Positions 1 to 9,404 of a stretch of DNA of 13,057 bases are shown in pieces. Source of the DNA: Acidobacteriota bacterium (GTDB taxonomy: Bacteria > Acidobacteriota > Blastocatellia > RBC074). Each line of letters starts with the position of its first letter. Within the stretch, counting starts at the first letter, position 1. Under the pieces are notes generated by a model, which did not search any database, had not been told where the DNA came from, and saw nothing but the letters and a program-made list of their open reading frames with translations. A program made the position numbers and the translations under genes. The stretch spans positions 1-13,057 of the forward strand of contig JAKEHZ010000217.1 of assembly GCA_022614735.1 (NCBI GenBank), written 5' to 3'.

Positions 1-223
1 GCTGCGCGCTAATTAATCATAGGGTGAGATGCTTGACGCAATTTATGTGGCTCGCGTACACTCTCAGTTTCGCGAATCCTTCCAACTCGGTTTGCGGATT
101 TGACAGACTAGCCCGATATTTGACGGCAAAAAAATTACGGCAAAGATACTCATCGTAACCGTTCAATTGATGCCTATATAATCATCGGGCGACCTGACCC
201 ACTTCCGAGAGGAGCTTGAGTAT
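1..223 (+). promoter_or_regulatory. 5' region of the GWxTD gene: perfect -10 box and Shine-Dalgarno
   Basis: A perfect TATAAT lies at 177-182. The matching -35 position (about 154-159) is poor, so this may be an activated promoter or a chance match. A weaker candidate pair is TTGACG at 120-125 with GATACT at 145-150, with a long 19-base spacer. The ribosome binding site GAGAGGAG at 207-214 sits 9 bases before the ATG at 224 and fixes that start. I see no coding sequence in 1-150 that I can support. Confidence 0.45.
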
Positions 224-1888
224 ATGCAAAAGAAAATTTTCAATCGGAAAACTACGCGCGGCACGGTGCTGTTTTTAATCTTCACTCTCATCCTTTCTTC
301 TCTGGCTGTTTTTGCTCAAGACGAGAAGAACGAAAAGAAGAAGAAGGCGAAAGAACCCAGGGAATCTCTCAAAAGCGTCTACAAACGCTGGATAGATGAA
401 GACGTCCGCTGGATCATCACCGATGAAGAGCGCAAGACCTTCAATCTGCTGAAGAGCGACGATGAGCGCGAGCAGTTCATCGAACAGTTCTGGTTTCGCC
501 GTGACCCTGATCCGGACACGGATTCTAACGAGTATCGCGAAGATTACTACCAGCGCATTGCTTACGCCAACGAGAAGTACACCAGCGGTATCCCCGGGTG
601 GAAGACCGACCGCGGGCGAATTTACATTATGTTCGGCAAGCCCGATCAGGTCGAATCTCATCCATCAGGTGGTTCTTATGACCGGCCGACCTGGGAAGGC
701 GGCGGCACGACTTCGACTTATCCTTTCGAAATCTGGTGGTATCGCTATATCGAAGGAGTCGGCTCGGACGTGGAGATAGAGTTCGTCGACCCCACCGGTT
801 CCGGCGAATATCGCATTGCGCGCAGCCCATATGAAAAGGATGCGTTGCTCTACGTTCCGAACGCAGGTTTGACGCTTTCCGAGCAACTCGGCCTGTCGAG
901 CAAGGCTGACCGTATTGCCTACGGTATGTTTGGGCCGGGCGGAGGCTCCAGTAACCAGATGTTCGGCACGCGCGCGAAAGACCAGCCGTTCGAGAGATTG
1001 GACCTCCTCGCCAAATTGCAACGCCCCCCGAGGGTCAGGTTCAACGACCTCGCCGCGCTCGCCGCCGAATCTGAGGTGCCGAAGGCAATCTTCGATGTGC
1101 TGACCGCGTGGCTGAACATCAATATGCTGCGTGTCACCGAGAGCGCAGTGCTGACCTCCTTCACCGTGCAAATGGATAATCAGGATCTGGTTTACAAGGA
1201 AGTCGGCGGACTTCCGCAGGCGGCACTCAATATCTATGCGAAGATCACAAACGTCGCCGGCCGCCGGATGGGTCAGTTCGAGGATGTTGTAACTTCGGGT
1301 TCCACGCCGGAAGCGCTCAACATTACTATGCAACAAAAGTCTGCCTATTGGAAAAACATCATGCTTCCGCCGGGCAACTACAAAATTGATCTTGTCGTGC
1401 GCGACGTAAATAGCGGCAAGACAGGTGTGATCAGGCAAGGTTTCGTCGTGCCGAAATTCGAAGAAGGAAAACTCGCGACTTCGACGATGATTCTGGCTTC
1501 GAAGATTGAACCCCTCAATGGGCGGATACCGAGCGGCTCGTTTGTGCTGGGCTCACTCAAGGTCATACCGAACGCCACACGCGAGTACAAACGGGATCAA
1601 GCCTTGGGCATTTACATGCAGGTCTACAACATCTCGATTGACCAGGCGACATTGCGGCCCAGCGTAGACATTGAATACGTGGTCACGCAGAAGGACAAGG
1701 TAGTGATGCGCATCAAAGAAGACGGCAAGAACAGCCTGAGCACAATCAACAGCCAGCAGATAACCCTGGCGCGACTGATCCCTCTCAAGGATTTCCAGCC
1801 GGGCTTCTATGATGTCCAGGTGACGGTCAAAGACAACGTTGCGAATCAAATGATCAACACCGTGAAGGAAGACTTCCAGGTGAAATAA
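224..1888 (+). CDS. Secreted GWxTD domain-containing protein
   Basis: This 554-residue protein has an N-terminal signal peptide: basic residues, then a hydrophobic stretch at about 12-28 and a likely cleavage after Ala31 (VFA-Q). A short Lys/Glu-rich linker follows (33-50). The defining GWxTD motif is GWKTD at 125-129, followed by the usual GRIYIMFGKPD segment (131-141) and an aromatic FEIWWYRY segment (168-175). Residues from about 300 to the end look beta-rich and sandwich-like. The GWxTD family is found in Acidobacteriota and some other phyla; its biochemical role is not established, so none is claimed. The start at 224 has a good Shine-Dalgarno. A heptamer inverted repeat begins 7 bases after the stop and separates this gene from the next secreted protein, which may be co-transcribed. 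Confidence 0.9.
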   Translation: MQKKIFNRKTTRGTVLFLIFTLILSSLAVFAQDEKNEKKKKAKEPRESLKSVYKRWIDEDVRWIITDEERKTFNLLKSDDEREQFIEQFWFRRDPDPDTDSNEYREDYYQRIAYANEKYTSGIPGWKTDRGRIYIMFGKPDQVESHPSGGSYDRPTWEGGGTTSTYPFEIWWYRYIEGVGSDVEIEFVDPTGSGEYRIARSPYEKDALLYVPNAGLTLSEQLGLSSKADRIAYGMFGPGGGSSNQMFGTRAKDQPFERLDLLAKLQRPPRVRFNDLAALAAESEVPKAIFDVLTAWLNINMLRVTESAVLTSFTVQMDNQDLVYKEVGGLPQAALNIYAKITNVAGRRMGQFEDVVTSGSTPEALNITMQQKSAYWKNIMLPPGNYKIDLVVRDVNSGKTGVIRQGFVVPKFEEGKLATSTMILASKIEPLNGRIPSGSFVLGSLKVIPNATREYKRDQALGIYMQVYNISIDQATLRPSVDIEYVVTQKDKVVMRIKEDGKNSLSTINSQQITLARLIPLKDFQPGFYDVQVTVKDNVANQMINTVKEDFQVK

Positions 1889-1895
1889 CCATACT

Positions 1896-1974
1896 GATTG
1901 CGGATTGCGGATTGCGGATAGCGGATTGATTTTGGAAATCCTCTTTTCAAATCCGCAATCCGCAATCCGCAATC
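1896..1974. repeat. Heptamer inverted repeat, locus A
   Basis: Tandem copies of GATTGCG form a left arm at 1896-1919 that is perfectly complementary to the right arm at 1951-1974 (24 bp), with a 31-base loop. The left side continues into a degenerate extra unit (AGCGGATTG, 1920-1928). The element starts 7 bases after the upstream stop codon. A transcript would fold into a long stem, but no T-run follows, so it is not a classical intrinsic terminator. It belongs to the same family as loci B to E. Confidence 0.93.
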
Positions 1975-2069
1975 TATTATCCCCCAGTTCGCGCATTGTT
2001 CCTTACTATCTCTAGAGTGCGCGTGGTTGCTCCAACCTCAATAATCTATCGACTTCTCGAGGTCCAAAT

Positions 2070-2939
2070 ATGACTAGATCTACTCGTCTATCAGTAGCGG
2101 CAGCGCTCTTTCCATTTATTCTCTTCTTTACAGTTGTCTCGTACGGTCAAGATCGGTCGCTTCCGGAAGATGAATTTTATGGCGACATAAAGGTAGCGCT
2201 GTCAAGCCATTACACCGGCAAGATTGTTAAAGTGAAACAGATGATTCCAGCGACGCGACGCGGTCTGGAGATATTGGACGGAGCGCTTCAGAACAGCTCT
2301 GCGCCGACTCCGCCACAAGCTCTCGCTCAACCCGGTGATGAGTTGGTCATCAGAAACATCAAAGTCAGCGATGCCGGGATCGAAGTTGTGTTAGGTAAAA
2401 ACGATTCAGCTCCGAAGAAACGTTTCTCGAACCCGTTCTCCATCCCGAAGCAGCCGCGCATCAATATACGATTTTCGCGTGAGATTACAGCTCAGGACCT
2501 GTCGATTGTGAATATTAATCGAATGCTTGCACTGGCGGTTGATGTGAGCTCTCTTGCTCCGCAGATTGCAGAAAAAAGCGTCGGCCCAACCGAGTCCTCT
2601 ACCGCCTCGACACAGACGGAGACGCCGGCCAAATCTGCTGGCGTTGCCAATGTTGCCCCGGCTGTAAAATCGATCAACGAGCAAATCCTGCCGGCTGCTC
2701 AGATCGTCGGAGATTTGCCCGCTCTCTCTCCGAGGGTGGGGGAATTGACGGTTGAATGTTCGGCGAAACAGGCAAGGGTTTACATTGATGGATCTTACAG
2801 CGGGGTAGCACCGCGTACGATAAGACTGCGTGCAGGTATTCACACGGTCCTGGTTGTGAGTGAAGGCCTCCCACCCTGGGAGCAGAGAATTTTTGTCACA
2901 GGGGCGAAAGCTTCTGTCGTGCGCGTGGAGTTGAGATAA
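2070..2939 (+). CDS. Secreted protein with C-terminal PEGA domain
   Basis: This 289-residue protein has a signal peptide (basic start, hydrophobic 8-24, likely cleavage near YGQ at 25-27). Residues 32-165 form a domain I do not recognise, containing an IKVSDAGIEVVLGK stretch (97-110). A Ser/Thr/Ala-rich linker covers about 166-220. Residues 225-288 resemble a PEGA domain: LTVECSAKQARVYIDGSYSG, then a proline-arginine turn, RLRAGIHTV, and a closing VRVEL strand. PEGA domains are small surface or periplasmic beta-domains, and no enzymatic role is implied. GAGG at 2059-2062, 7 bases before the ATG, supports this start. The gene converges on ftsH, with a perfect 50-bp palindrome between the two stop codons. 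Confidence 0.82.
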   Translation: MTRSTRLSVAAALFPFILFFTVVSYGQDRSLPEDEFYGDIKVALSSHYTGKIVKVKQMIPATRRGLEILDGALQNSSAPTPPQALAQPGDELVIRNIKVSDAGIEVVLGKNDSAPKKRFSNPFSIPKQPRINIRFSREITAQDLSIVNINRMLALAVDVSSLAPQIAEKSVGPTESSTASTQTETPAKSAGVANVAPAVKSINEQILPAAQIVGDLPALSPRVGELTVECSAKQARVYIDGSYSGVAPRTIRLRAGIHTVLVVSEGLPPWEQRIFVTGAKASVVRVELR

Positions 2940-2946
2940 AGGGGTA

Positions 2947-2996
2947 TTGATTGCGGATTGCGGATTGCTGTACAGCAATCCGCAATCCGCAATCAA
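2947..2996. repeat. Heptamer perfect palindrome, locus B
   Basis: All 50 bases form a perfect palindrome centred between 2971 and 2972, with GCTGTACAGC at the middle and GATTGCGG units in each arm. There is no loop spacer. It fills the gap between two convergent stop codons (2939 on plus, 3000 on minus), where it could act as a bidirectional transcript end. It has no adjacent T-run, so a termination role is inferred from position only. Confidence 0.95.
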
Positions 2997-2999
2997 AGA

Positions 3000-5114
<2,115 letters not shown>

Positions 5115-5259
5115 ATAAATTCATTGTAACTGCTCAGGCGGAGTTGCGGTACGGGGAGCGTCAGCGACCTGAGCCTTGCTAAAACGGCCTCTTGTCGAGC
5201 TGCAGGTCGCTGACGCTCCCCGTACCGCAACTCCGCCTGAGCAGTTACAATGAATTTAT
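5115..5259. repeat. Long inverted repeat with 57-bp perfect arms, overlapping the tilS stop
   Basis: Arms at 5115-5171 and 5203-5259 are exact reverse complements over 57 bp, separated by a 31-base loop. The right arm covers the tilS stop codon (5256-5258 on the minus strand), so the last base of the tilS frame lies inside the element. It is unrelated in sequence to the GGATTGC heptamer family. Neither side has a T-run. It could end the tilS transcript or be a non-autonomous mobile element; no target-site duplication or transposase is evident. Confidence 0.95.
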
Positions 5260-6677
5260 TCTAGCCCCAGTTTCTCAGCGATAATTAAGGCACACCTCCC
5301 CGTCTGTTCATCATGCTTATCAGTGGCAAATTGTTTTGCAACCGGTAATCCAGGCGCCCAGACGATCTGATTATCCCTCGTCACCAGAACCGGATATGAA
5401 TTGCGCTGCGAGAGTGGGATTTTGTGGCGAATCATCAGGGTTTTGAGCTTGATTGTATGACGCCTCCCCGCAGGCACATAGGAATCGCCCGGCACGCGAG
5501 TCCTTAAGAGCAAACCATTCAGTTCATTGCATTCGCGAAGCACCGCCACAAAATGATTGGTTCTTCCGCTCTCTCCCTGTCCTAATCTTTCACGTGGAAC
5601 ATTGCGTTGAAGGAGAAATCTGAATCTTCCAAAATCCAGCTTTTTTTCTTGGTTTAAATTAATAGTTTCAATTGGTTTGGAGATTACCTCATACTTTCTG
5701 AACAGAATCATACGATCAAATTCAAGCCTCACACTCCATCCTGGCAGATCAATGCTTTGCCCGCTGTGGTTTCGTCTGATGAGGTCTTCGAGGGCGTTGA
5801 TATGCTCTCGATCGATTCGCAGCAATCCGCCCCGCGCATCGCGCAGCCACAGGCGCAGGACGCGACGTCGAATGGCCGGATGGATTTCATGTAGAGGTTT
5901 AATGTCAAGTTCGAAACTATTATCACCTTTGGCAACTAGCCCTTTGGAGAGCTGTTGCAGATAGTCTTCATCCTCTGTCATCAGTTCAGCTGTGCGGAGG
6001 AGCGCTTCATTGAAGAGTGGATTGAAGGTCAGTAAGAGCGGGAGCAAATCGTGGCGAATCCGATTACGCGTCAAGTCGGTCAGCTGGTTCGAGGTGTCAG
6101 TACGAAAGGCGAGTCCGTAATGCTCGCAGTGTGCAATGACTTCATGACGCGTGATGTTGAGCATCGGTCGGATCAGCTTCACCTTCTCAGTGAGCTGTCT
6201 TACTTCATGGATGCCGCGCAATCCTACGGGACCACTCCCTCTCAGCAGTCTCATCAGAATCGTTTCGACCTGATCGTCCCGAGTGTGAGCGGTGAAGACC
6301 AGATCGATATTATGGATTTGCGCAACTCGCCGCAAAAAATCGTAGCGCAAGAGTCGTGCTGTTGCTTCAAGATTTTGTTTTTGCGCGCGCGCCTCTTCTG
6401 CAACCCCGATCTTTTCGACAGAGCAGACGAGATTAAGTTGAGCAGCCAGTCCTCTCACGAATTTTTCATCCTCATCCGATTCTTCACCGCGCAACTGATG
6501 GTTGAGATGGGCAACGAAAATCTCTTGCGGCCGACCATCGCGGTTGCGCAATCGAACCAGAGCGTCGAGCAAGGAGGTCGAGTCTGCGCCGCCGGAGACG
6601 GCAATGACAATCGCATTGTCAGCCTCAATCCCCAATCGCCGTAAACTGGCTCTCAATTTTTTCTCAAGCTTTGTCAT
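5256..6677 (-). CDS. tilS: tRNA(Ile)-lysidine synthetase
   Basis: TilS uses ATP and lysine to convert C34 of the CAU anticodon of tRNA-Ile2 to lysidine, which switches decoding from AUG to AUA; it is cytosolic. The 473 residues contain the N-type ATP pyrophosphatase P-loop SGGADS (28-33), the HLNHQLRG segment (57-64), the TAHTRDDQVET segment (129-139) and RNRIRHDLLPLL (204-215), all typical of the catalytic domain. The C-terminal tRNA-binding TilS_C domain is also present: KLKTLMIRHKIPLSQR at 410-425, then IVWAPGLPVAKQF at 438-450. Length matches long-form TilS proteins. I see no Shine-Dalgarno before the ATG at 6677. The upstream gap is filled by heptamer repeat C and the gene is divergent from the exported dikinase-like gene. 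ftsH lies downstream on the same strand. Confidence 0.97.
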   Translation of the reverse strand: MTKLEKKLRASLRRLGIEADNAIVIAVSGGADSTSLLDALVRLRNRDGRPQEIFVAHLNHQLRGEESDEDEKFVRGLAAQLNLVCSVEKIGVAEEARAQKQNLEATARLLRYDFLRRVAQIHNIDLVFTAHTRDDQVETILMRLLRGSGPVGLRGIHEVRQLTEKVKLIRPMLNITRHEVIAHCEHYGLAFRTDTSNQLTDLTRNRIRHDLLPLLLTFNPLFNEALLRTAELMTEDEDYLQQLSKGLVAKGDNSFELDIKPLHEIHPAIRRRVLRLWLRDARGGLLRIDREHINALEDLIRRNHSGQSIDLPGWSVRLEFDRMILFRKYEVISKPIETINLNQEKKLDFGRFRFLLQRNVPRERLGQGESGRTNHFVAVLRECNELNGLLLRTRVPGDSYVPAGRRHTIKLKTLMIRHKIPLSQRNSYPVLVTRDNQIVWAPGLPVAKQFATDKHDEQTGRCALIIAEKLGLE

Positions 6678-6699
6678 CGAATGTGACTATGGGAAAATT

Positions 6700-6813
6700 G
6701 ATTGCGGACTACTGATTGCGGATTGCGGATTTTAGTGGGACTTTGATATATCAAATCCGCAATCCGCAATCCGCAATCCGCAATCAGTAGTCCGCAATCA
6801 GTAGTCCGCAATC
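6700..6813. repeat. Heptamer inverted repeat, locus C, filling a divergent intergenic gap
   Basis: Left arm 6700-6732 holds GATTGCGG units plus a variant with GGACTACT. The right side (about 6753-6813) holds several CCGCAATC units and the 14-bp direct repeat TCCGCAATCAGTAG at 6777-6790 and 6791-6804, with a third partial copy to 6813. The loop contains the palindrome TTTGATATATCAAA (6742-6755). Because the right side has extra copies, the left arm can pair in more than one register. The element ends 2 bases before the ATG of the next gene and begins 22 bases before tilS, so it makes up nearly all of the divergent upstream region. Confidence 0.92.
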
Positions 6814-6815
6814 AT

Positions 6816-8762
6816 ATGAAGGCTCAACTGCTTCTGCCACTATTGCTCTACCTGACTTTCTCGGCTTTTGCGCAGACCCGCGGACCGCAAAAGGCCGGAC
6901 GGCCATTGGATCAATCCCCACGTTTTCAGCATCGCATTGCCTCGCAGGCCGATTTCGATAAACTTTCGCGAACTTACTATCAAGGACGTTTTTACGCTTT
7001 GCCGCATTTGATGTTCGTCATCGATCGTACGGCGAAAGACGGGTCAGGAAGACGTATCTATTACATCGACTCAAAACGTTATTCGTTCCATAGCGAATTC
7101 CTCAATGCGAATTATCTCACGCTTGAACGCGGGCGCGAATTCTTCCGGAACAACTACCTTGAGGCCGGCCGCCGCTTCATCCTGGGGACAATTGTTTACC
7201 AAACCAAAATCGGCAAATTCACCTTTGAATTTTGGGAAGGCGATCTGGCGATCTCAGAGATCGTGCGTGAAGCTTACCGGGAAATCAGCGGGAGTTTATT
7301 CGCTGCGGTCTGTTTCAAGCCCAACTCTGCGCTTCAAGAAGAAGCAGTTGCGCGGCTCCGGGATGTTCCATACTTATTGGCAACGGAGATCAACCCGCCA
7401 CAGGATTATTTGCCGCTCAACCTTGCGCGAAACGTAGGCGTGCTGCGAATAATTGACCGCATGACCGATGACACAATCATAGATCGCAATGAGATCGTCA
7501 TTTTTCGCGAGCCGCCGATTTCGCTGACCCCTCTGTCCGGAGTGATTACGACTACCTTCTCGACTCCACTTGCGCACGTCAATCTGCTCACGAGGGGATG
7601 GAACGTGCCGAATGCTTACATCAAGGGCGCAGCGGAATTGTTCAAGCCGCTCGAAGGAAAGTTCGTTTACTTCGAGACGCGCGAAGACGCATATACGCTG
7701 AGGCTGGCGATGAAAGAAGAGACGGCTGAGTACGGGCGCCGAATGGCCAGACGTTCTGACCTGCTTACTCCAGCGGCTGATCTCAGGTACAGGCAACTGG
7801 CAGAGCTCAAAGACCAGCGTAAGCATGATGCAATACGTTTCGGCTCAAAATCCGCGAATCTCGGAGAAGTGATTTATGGAGTGCGAAGGGGGGTTGTGCG
7901 AAATGTCATCGTGCCGCCCGGTTTCAGCATCCCATTCTTCTACTACTGCCAGTTCATCGAAGAGAATGAACTTGAAGATGTGATCGTCGAAATGCTCGGT
8001 AATGATCGTTTCAATCACGATCCGGTTTATCGCAAGCAGCGCCTGGCCGCATTGCGCGCAATGATTCAAAGTGGGATATTGAACCCTGAGTTCGCAGAGA
8101 GAGTTGTTGCAAAAAACCATTCTATGTTTAGTGGTCAGGGTGTCTTCGTGCGCAGCTCGACTAACTCTGAGGACCTGCCGAATTTCAGCGGCGCCGGGTT
8201 ATATACGACTGTGCCGAATGTGAAGAGCGATGAAGCTTTGCTTGAAGCAGTCAAAACCGTTTGGGCGTCGCTTTGGAATTACGAAGCCTACGAAGCACGC
8301 GAAAGCTTCGGCATCAATCACGCTGCTGTCTATCCGGCAGTCTTAATTCAAGTGGGAATGAATGCTGATACGGCAGGCGTGCTCATTACGACCAATCCAT
8401 TCGACAAGGAAGACCGCAATGCCGTTTATCTCAATGCCAAACGCGGCTTAGGCATGCGCGTGGTTGAAGGTCGGCGCGTGCCGGAGCAGCTGGTCTACAA
8501 CCCTCGGAGCAGGGCGGTTCGCGTGCTCAGTCGGTCGGGTGATGACACGATGTTGAAATTTGACGAAAACGGGGGCGTGCGTGAATTGAAGACTGAAACA
8601 CAGCTCACAGTGTTGACCGATTCGATTGTGCGCAAGCTTGCACGCGCAGCACTGCAGATCGAGCGTGTTTTCGGGGGTATAGATCAGGATATCGAATGGT
8701 TGACTATTGGCGATCAGGTTTACATTGTGCAATCGCGGCCTTATATAGAACATGGCCAATAG
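6816..8762 (+). CDS. Exported PEP/pyruvate-binding (water-dikinase-like) protein
   Basis: This 648-residue protein starts with a clear signal peptide (MKAQ, hydrophobic 5-16, cleavage near FAQ at 18-20). Residues 30-230 are a region I cannot name. Residues 235-290 resemble the swivelling phosphohistidine domain, with PLAHVNLLTRGWNVPNA at 251-267 and His254 as the likely phospho-acceptor. Residues 340-645 are a PPDK_N/PEP-synthase type ATP-grasp domain: GSKSANLGE (343-351), PPGFSIP (367-373), VRSSTNSEDLPNFSGAGLY (445-463), DIEW (625-628) and QSRP (639-642). The order His domain then ATP-grasp is that of glucan, water dikinases, not of PEP synthase, which has ATP-grasp first and a TIM barrel (absent here). 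The export signal is odd for an ATP-using enzyme. The substrate is unknown. No Shine-Dalgarno is seen, because repeat C runs to 2 bases before the ATG. The stop codon directly abuts the next ATG. Confidence 0.85.
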   Translation: MKAQLLLPLLLYLTFSAFAQTRGPQKAGRPLDQSPRFQHRIASQADFDKLSRTYYQGRFYALPHLMFVIDRTAKDGSGRRIYYIDSKRYSFHSEFLNANYLTLERGREFFRNNYLEAGRRFILGTIVYQTKIGKFTFEFWEGDLAISEIVREAYREISGSLFAAVCFKPNSALQEEAVARLRDVPYLLATEINPPQDYLPLNLARNVGVLRIIDRMTDDTIIDRNEIVIFREPPISLTPLSGVITTTFSTPLAHVNLLTRGWNVPNAYIKGAAELFKPLEGKFVYFETREDAYTLRLAMKEETAEYGRRMARRSDLLTPAADLRYRQLAELKDQRKHDAIRFGSKSANLGEVIYGVRRGVVRNVIVPPGFSIPFFYYCQFIEENELEDVIVEMLGNDRFNHDPVYRKQRLAALRAMIQSGILNPEFAERVVAKNHSMFSGQGVFVRSSTNSEDLPNFSGAGLYTTVPNVKSDEALLEAVKTVWASLWNYEAYEARESFGINHAAVYPAVLIQVGMNADTAGVLITTNPFDKEDRNAVYLNAKRGLGMRVVEGRRVPEQLVYNPRSRAVRVLSRSGDDTMLKFDENGGVRELKTETQLTVLTDSIVRKLARAALQIERVFGGIDQDIEWLTIGDQVYIVQSRPYIEHGQ

Positions 8763-9404
8763 ATGTTACAGATAAGTAACACAGTGATAGAACGCGAAAC
8801 ACGCGAAATGAGGCGAAACACGCGAAATAGCTCGGGAATATTCGCGTGTTTCGCCTCATTTCGCGTGTTTCGCGTTCTCTTCAGATTAATCATCTGCCCG
8901 CTTTTTGTTATTTGTTTGGTCATTGCCGGATGTTCGCGCCGCGATCTTGAAGTGGAAAAACGTCAGGATCTCAGTCAGACAATTGCGAAGCTGCGTTCGT
9001 GTGTGCCGGATGATAAAGATGGTAAAGAAGTGACCAAATTGAACCTTGCCGTCGCTGAAGTCGTCAACAACACTAACGAGACGGCAGTGAGGATAGTCGT
9101 CTATGCAATTGACGAGGCTGTTGACTTCGATTTTCCCGTCTATTCTCTGAGCCGCGGGCGATGGTTGATAAACGAAAAGGGCCGCGCTTACTTGCTCGAT
9201 GAGCAATGCCGCGAATACAAACTAAAGGATAGGAGGTCAATGTCCGGGCAGGCAATCCCTCTTGATGGGCGAATCAGCTTGAATCCGGGTCAGGCTTTTG
9301 AGGCTCTGCTCAGCTTCCCACGTTTATCGGATCAAACGCAGATGGGAGTCTTGGTTTATGGAGATCAGGCGTTCCCCTTTTCGCTCTGGGCTAAGTCGCA
9401 ATGA
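8763..9404 (+). CDS. Putative lipoprotein with a repeat-derived 5' end
   Basis: The ATG at 8763 directly follows the stop of the upstream dikinase-like gene, so translational coupling is possible. The first part of the frame is translated from a long inverted repeat and gives low-complexity residues such as RETREMRRNTRN. A convincing lipoprotein signal follows: hydrophobic FRLIICPLFVICLVIAGC, with lipobox Cys57 counted from 8763. Alternative starts are ATG at 8808 and GTG at 8865; the GTG start gives an ideal 22-residue lipoprotein signal ending at Cys23 and lies in the right arm of the repeat. None has a visible Shine-Dalgarno. The mature part, about 157 residues, contains an IVVYAIDEAVDF stretch and GRWLINEKGRAYLLDE but matches no family I recognise. 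The outer ATG is given as a boundary; the true start is uncertain. The stop abuts the stop of the convergent zinc-ribbon gene. Confidence 0.65.
   Translation: MLQISNTVIERETREMRRNTRNSSGIFACFASFRVFRVLFRLIICPLFVICLVIAGCSRRDLEVEKRQDLSQTIAKLRSCVPDDKDGKEVTKLNLAVAEVVNNTNETAVRIVVYAIDEAVDFDFPVYSLSRGRWLINEKGRAYLLDEQCREYKLKDRRSMSGQAIPLDGRISLNPGQAFEALLSFPRLSDQTQMGVLVYGDQAFPFSLWAKSQ
8789..8878. repeat. Inverted repeat with 38-bp perfect arms inside a gene 5' end
   Basis: Arms 8789-8826 and 8841-8878 are exact reverse complements (38 bp) with a 14-base loop. Each arm contains two copies of a 16-bp direct repeat, GCGAAACACGCGAAAT, at 8794-8809 and 8813-8828 in the left arm. It is unrelated to the heptamer family and to the 57-bp element. 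It lies within the reading frame that leads into the lipoprotein signal peptide. Confidence 0.95.

Noticed and set aside
665..1438. Long antisense open frame (257 codons) opposite the GWxTD gene
   Set aside because: It is fully opposite a well-supported gene with signal peptide, motif and RBS, and has no recognisable domain.
2947..2996. Classical rho-independent terminator
   Set aside because: The stem is strong, but there is no T-run on either strand, so only a possible terminator role by position is noted.
6700..6813. CRISPR array
   Set aside because: The repeat units are 7 to 14 bp, directly adjacent without unique spacers, and arranged as inverted arms. No cas gene is present.
6816..8762. 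Phosphoenolpyruvate synthase (ppsA)
   Set aside because: The domain order is reversed relative to PpsA, the PEP-binding TIM barrel is missing, and there is an export signal.
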